From Janthinobacterium lividum (GTDB lineage Bacteria > Pseudomonadota > Gammaproteobacteria > Burkholderiales > Burkholderiaceae_D): 64,000 nt of DNA. The notes below the pieces were generated by a model that was not told the origin of the DNA, did no database searches, and worked only from the letters and a program-made list of their open reading frames with translations. Positions 63,174-64,000 of the stretch are shown piece by piece (within the stretch, counting starts at the first letter, position 1; the number at the start of each line of letters is the position of its first letter). The position numbers and the translations under genes are program-made. The stretch covers positions 186,001 through 250,000 of the forward strand of contig NZ_JAAOLY010000009.1 in the NCBI RefSeq assembly GCF_011601275.1. The letters run 5' to 3'.

Positions 63174-64000
63174 TCAGCCAGTCAGGCCTAGCGTGAGGCG
63201 CGACAGGGGCGTGCCGTACAGCAGCGCGATCAAACCAGCCGCCGCCAGATAGGGGCCGAACGGAATCGGCTTGTCGCGTCCCCGCTTGGCAAACACGATC
63301 AGGCCGATTCCGACCACGGCGCCCACCAGCGACGACAACAGGATGATCGTCGGCAGCATGGTCCAGCCCAGCCACGCACCGAGCGCCGCCAGCAATTTGA
63401 AGTCACCATAGCCCATTCCCTCCTTGCCTGTCGCCAGCTTGAAGGCCCAGTACACGGCCCACAGTGCCAGGTAACCGGCGGCCGCGCCGATGACGGCGTC
63501 TTGCAGGGGCACGAAAGTGCCGTTGATATTGACCAGCAAGCCGGCCCACAGCAGGGGGAAGGTGAGGTCGTCCGGCAGCATTTGCGTATCGGCATCGATG
63601 AAGGTCATGGCGATCAGCAGCCAGGCAAATACAAGCGTGGCGAGACCCGTCCAGCCGCTGCCGAAGTGCCAGATCAGGAGGGCCGACAGCGCGCCCGTCA
63701 GCAGCTCGACGAGCGGATAGCGCATGGAGATCGGCGCCTTGCAGGCGCTGCACTTGCCGCGCAGCAGCAGGTAGCTGAGGACGGGAATGTTTTCCATGGC
63801 CGTGATGCGGTGGCCGCAGGCGGTGCAGTGCGAGTGCGGCAGCATCAGGTTGTAGCGGTCCGTGTGCGGCAAGGGCAAACCGTTTTCTTCCGCCACGTAA
63901 TTATCGGAATCGCGCTGCATCATTTTCGGCACGCGGTGGATCACCACGTTGAGGAAGCTGCCGACGATCAGGCCGAACAGGGCGGCAACGAGGGCGACGG
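63174..64000 (-). CDS. pilD: Type IV prepilin leader peptidase / N-methyltransferase, partial
   Basis: The 5' end lies beyond the right edge; the visible part begins in VALVAALFGLIVGSFLNVVI. Bifunctional PilD: two CxxC pairs (CTACGHRI and CSACKAPI) of the zinc-binding cytoplasmic loop, aspartate site 1 in FIDADTQMLPDDLT, and site 2 in GMGYGDFKLLAALGAW (G-x-G-D). Cleaves and N-methylates type IV pilins and type II secretion pseudopilins in the inner membrane. The coaE neighbour matches the usual pilBCD-coaE order. Confidence 0.94.
   Translation of the reverse strand, partial: VALVAALFGLIVGSFLNVVIHRVPKMMQRDSDNYVAEENGLPLPHTDRYNLMLPHSHCTACGHRITAMENIPVLSYLLLRGKCSACKAPISMRYPLVELLTGALSALLIWHFGSGWTGLATLVFAWLLIAMTFIDADTQMLPDDLTFPLLWAGLLVNINGTFVPLQDAVIGAAAGYLALWAVYWAFKLATGKEGMGYGDFKLLAALGAWLGWTMLPTIILLSSLVGAVVGIGLIVFAKRGRDKPIPFGPYLAAAGLIALLYGTPLSRLTLGLTG

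Overview
The window is a contiguous stretch of a high-GC betaproteobacterial chromosome, most likely from the Oxalobacteraceae (Janthinobacterium / Duganella / Massilia-like). This rests on a complete mraZ-to-ftsZ dcw cluster with a long MurD, the rpoH-ftsX-ftsE-ftsY block, an Oxalobacteraceae/Burkholderiales-type general porin, DciA, ZapD, YacG, CoaE and PilD in conserved order, and a class A RNase P RNA. No species assignment can be made without a database search. I see no insertion sequence, prophage, CRISPR array, tRNA or rRNA.

Layout. 1-14.6 kb is accessory and metabolic: an aromatic-acid type MFS transporter (cut by the window edge), a NhaR-like LysR regulator divergent from a tellurium-resistance-like block (DUF475 membrane protein, TerD, AIM24-like, second TerD, Pmp3-like peptide), a patatin lipoprotein, an operon with an ABC ATPase and a permease fused to a CPBP protease, an ArsR regulator divergent from an atypical cytochrome P450 plus monooxygenase pair, and two small hypothetical genes. 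14.6-18.7 kb holds rpoH, ftsX, ftsE and ftsY on the minus strand; rpoH has a CIRCE-like HrcA operator embedded in its promoter. 18.8-26.9 kb is a MerR/B12-domain regulator divergent from an eight-gene, tightly overlapping module (flavin amine-oxidase-like protein, DUF1365, Cfa-type methyltransferase, chalcone-isomerase-like protein, MFS protein, DUF3833 lipoprotein, SDR, NTF2-like protein). It looks like the light- or singlet-oxygen-responsive membrane-lipid modification modules of other proteobacteria. 27-32.6 kb has the porin with a long low-GC leader, a periplasmic protein, a ThDP-dependent enzyme, rnpB and a 0.55 kb AT-rich gap.

32.6-49.9 kb is the dcw cluster (mraZ, rsmH, ftsL, ftsI, murE, murF, mraY, murD, ftsW, murG, murC, ddlB, ftsQ, ftsA, ftsZ). 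It is nearly gapless, with stop/start overlaps at most joints, and is preceded by four TGKGN repeats at 10-bp spacing that look like MraZ operators. 50-53.5 kb carries a peroxiredoxin, a methyltransferase divergent from an XRE regulator, and a DMT transporter, placed between ftsZ and lpxC. 53.5-64 kb has lpxC, dciA, secA, argJ, a DUF815 ATPase, a MutT protein, a FitAB/VapBC-like toxin-antitoxin pair whose PIN domain has lost acidic residues, and then yacG, zapD, coaE and pilD on the minus strand (pilD cut by the window edge).

Functionally the core of the window is envelope growth: peptidoglycan precursor synthesis, septum assembly (FtsEX, FtsY, FtsZ, ZapD), outer-membrane lipid A commitment (LpxC) and protein export (SecA, FtsY). 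The most interesting non-core parts are the light/stress lipid module, the P450 lacking the region just before its heme loop, and several undescribed-looking operators.
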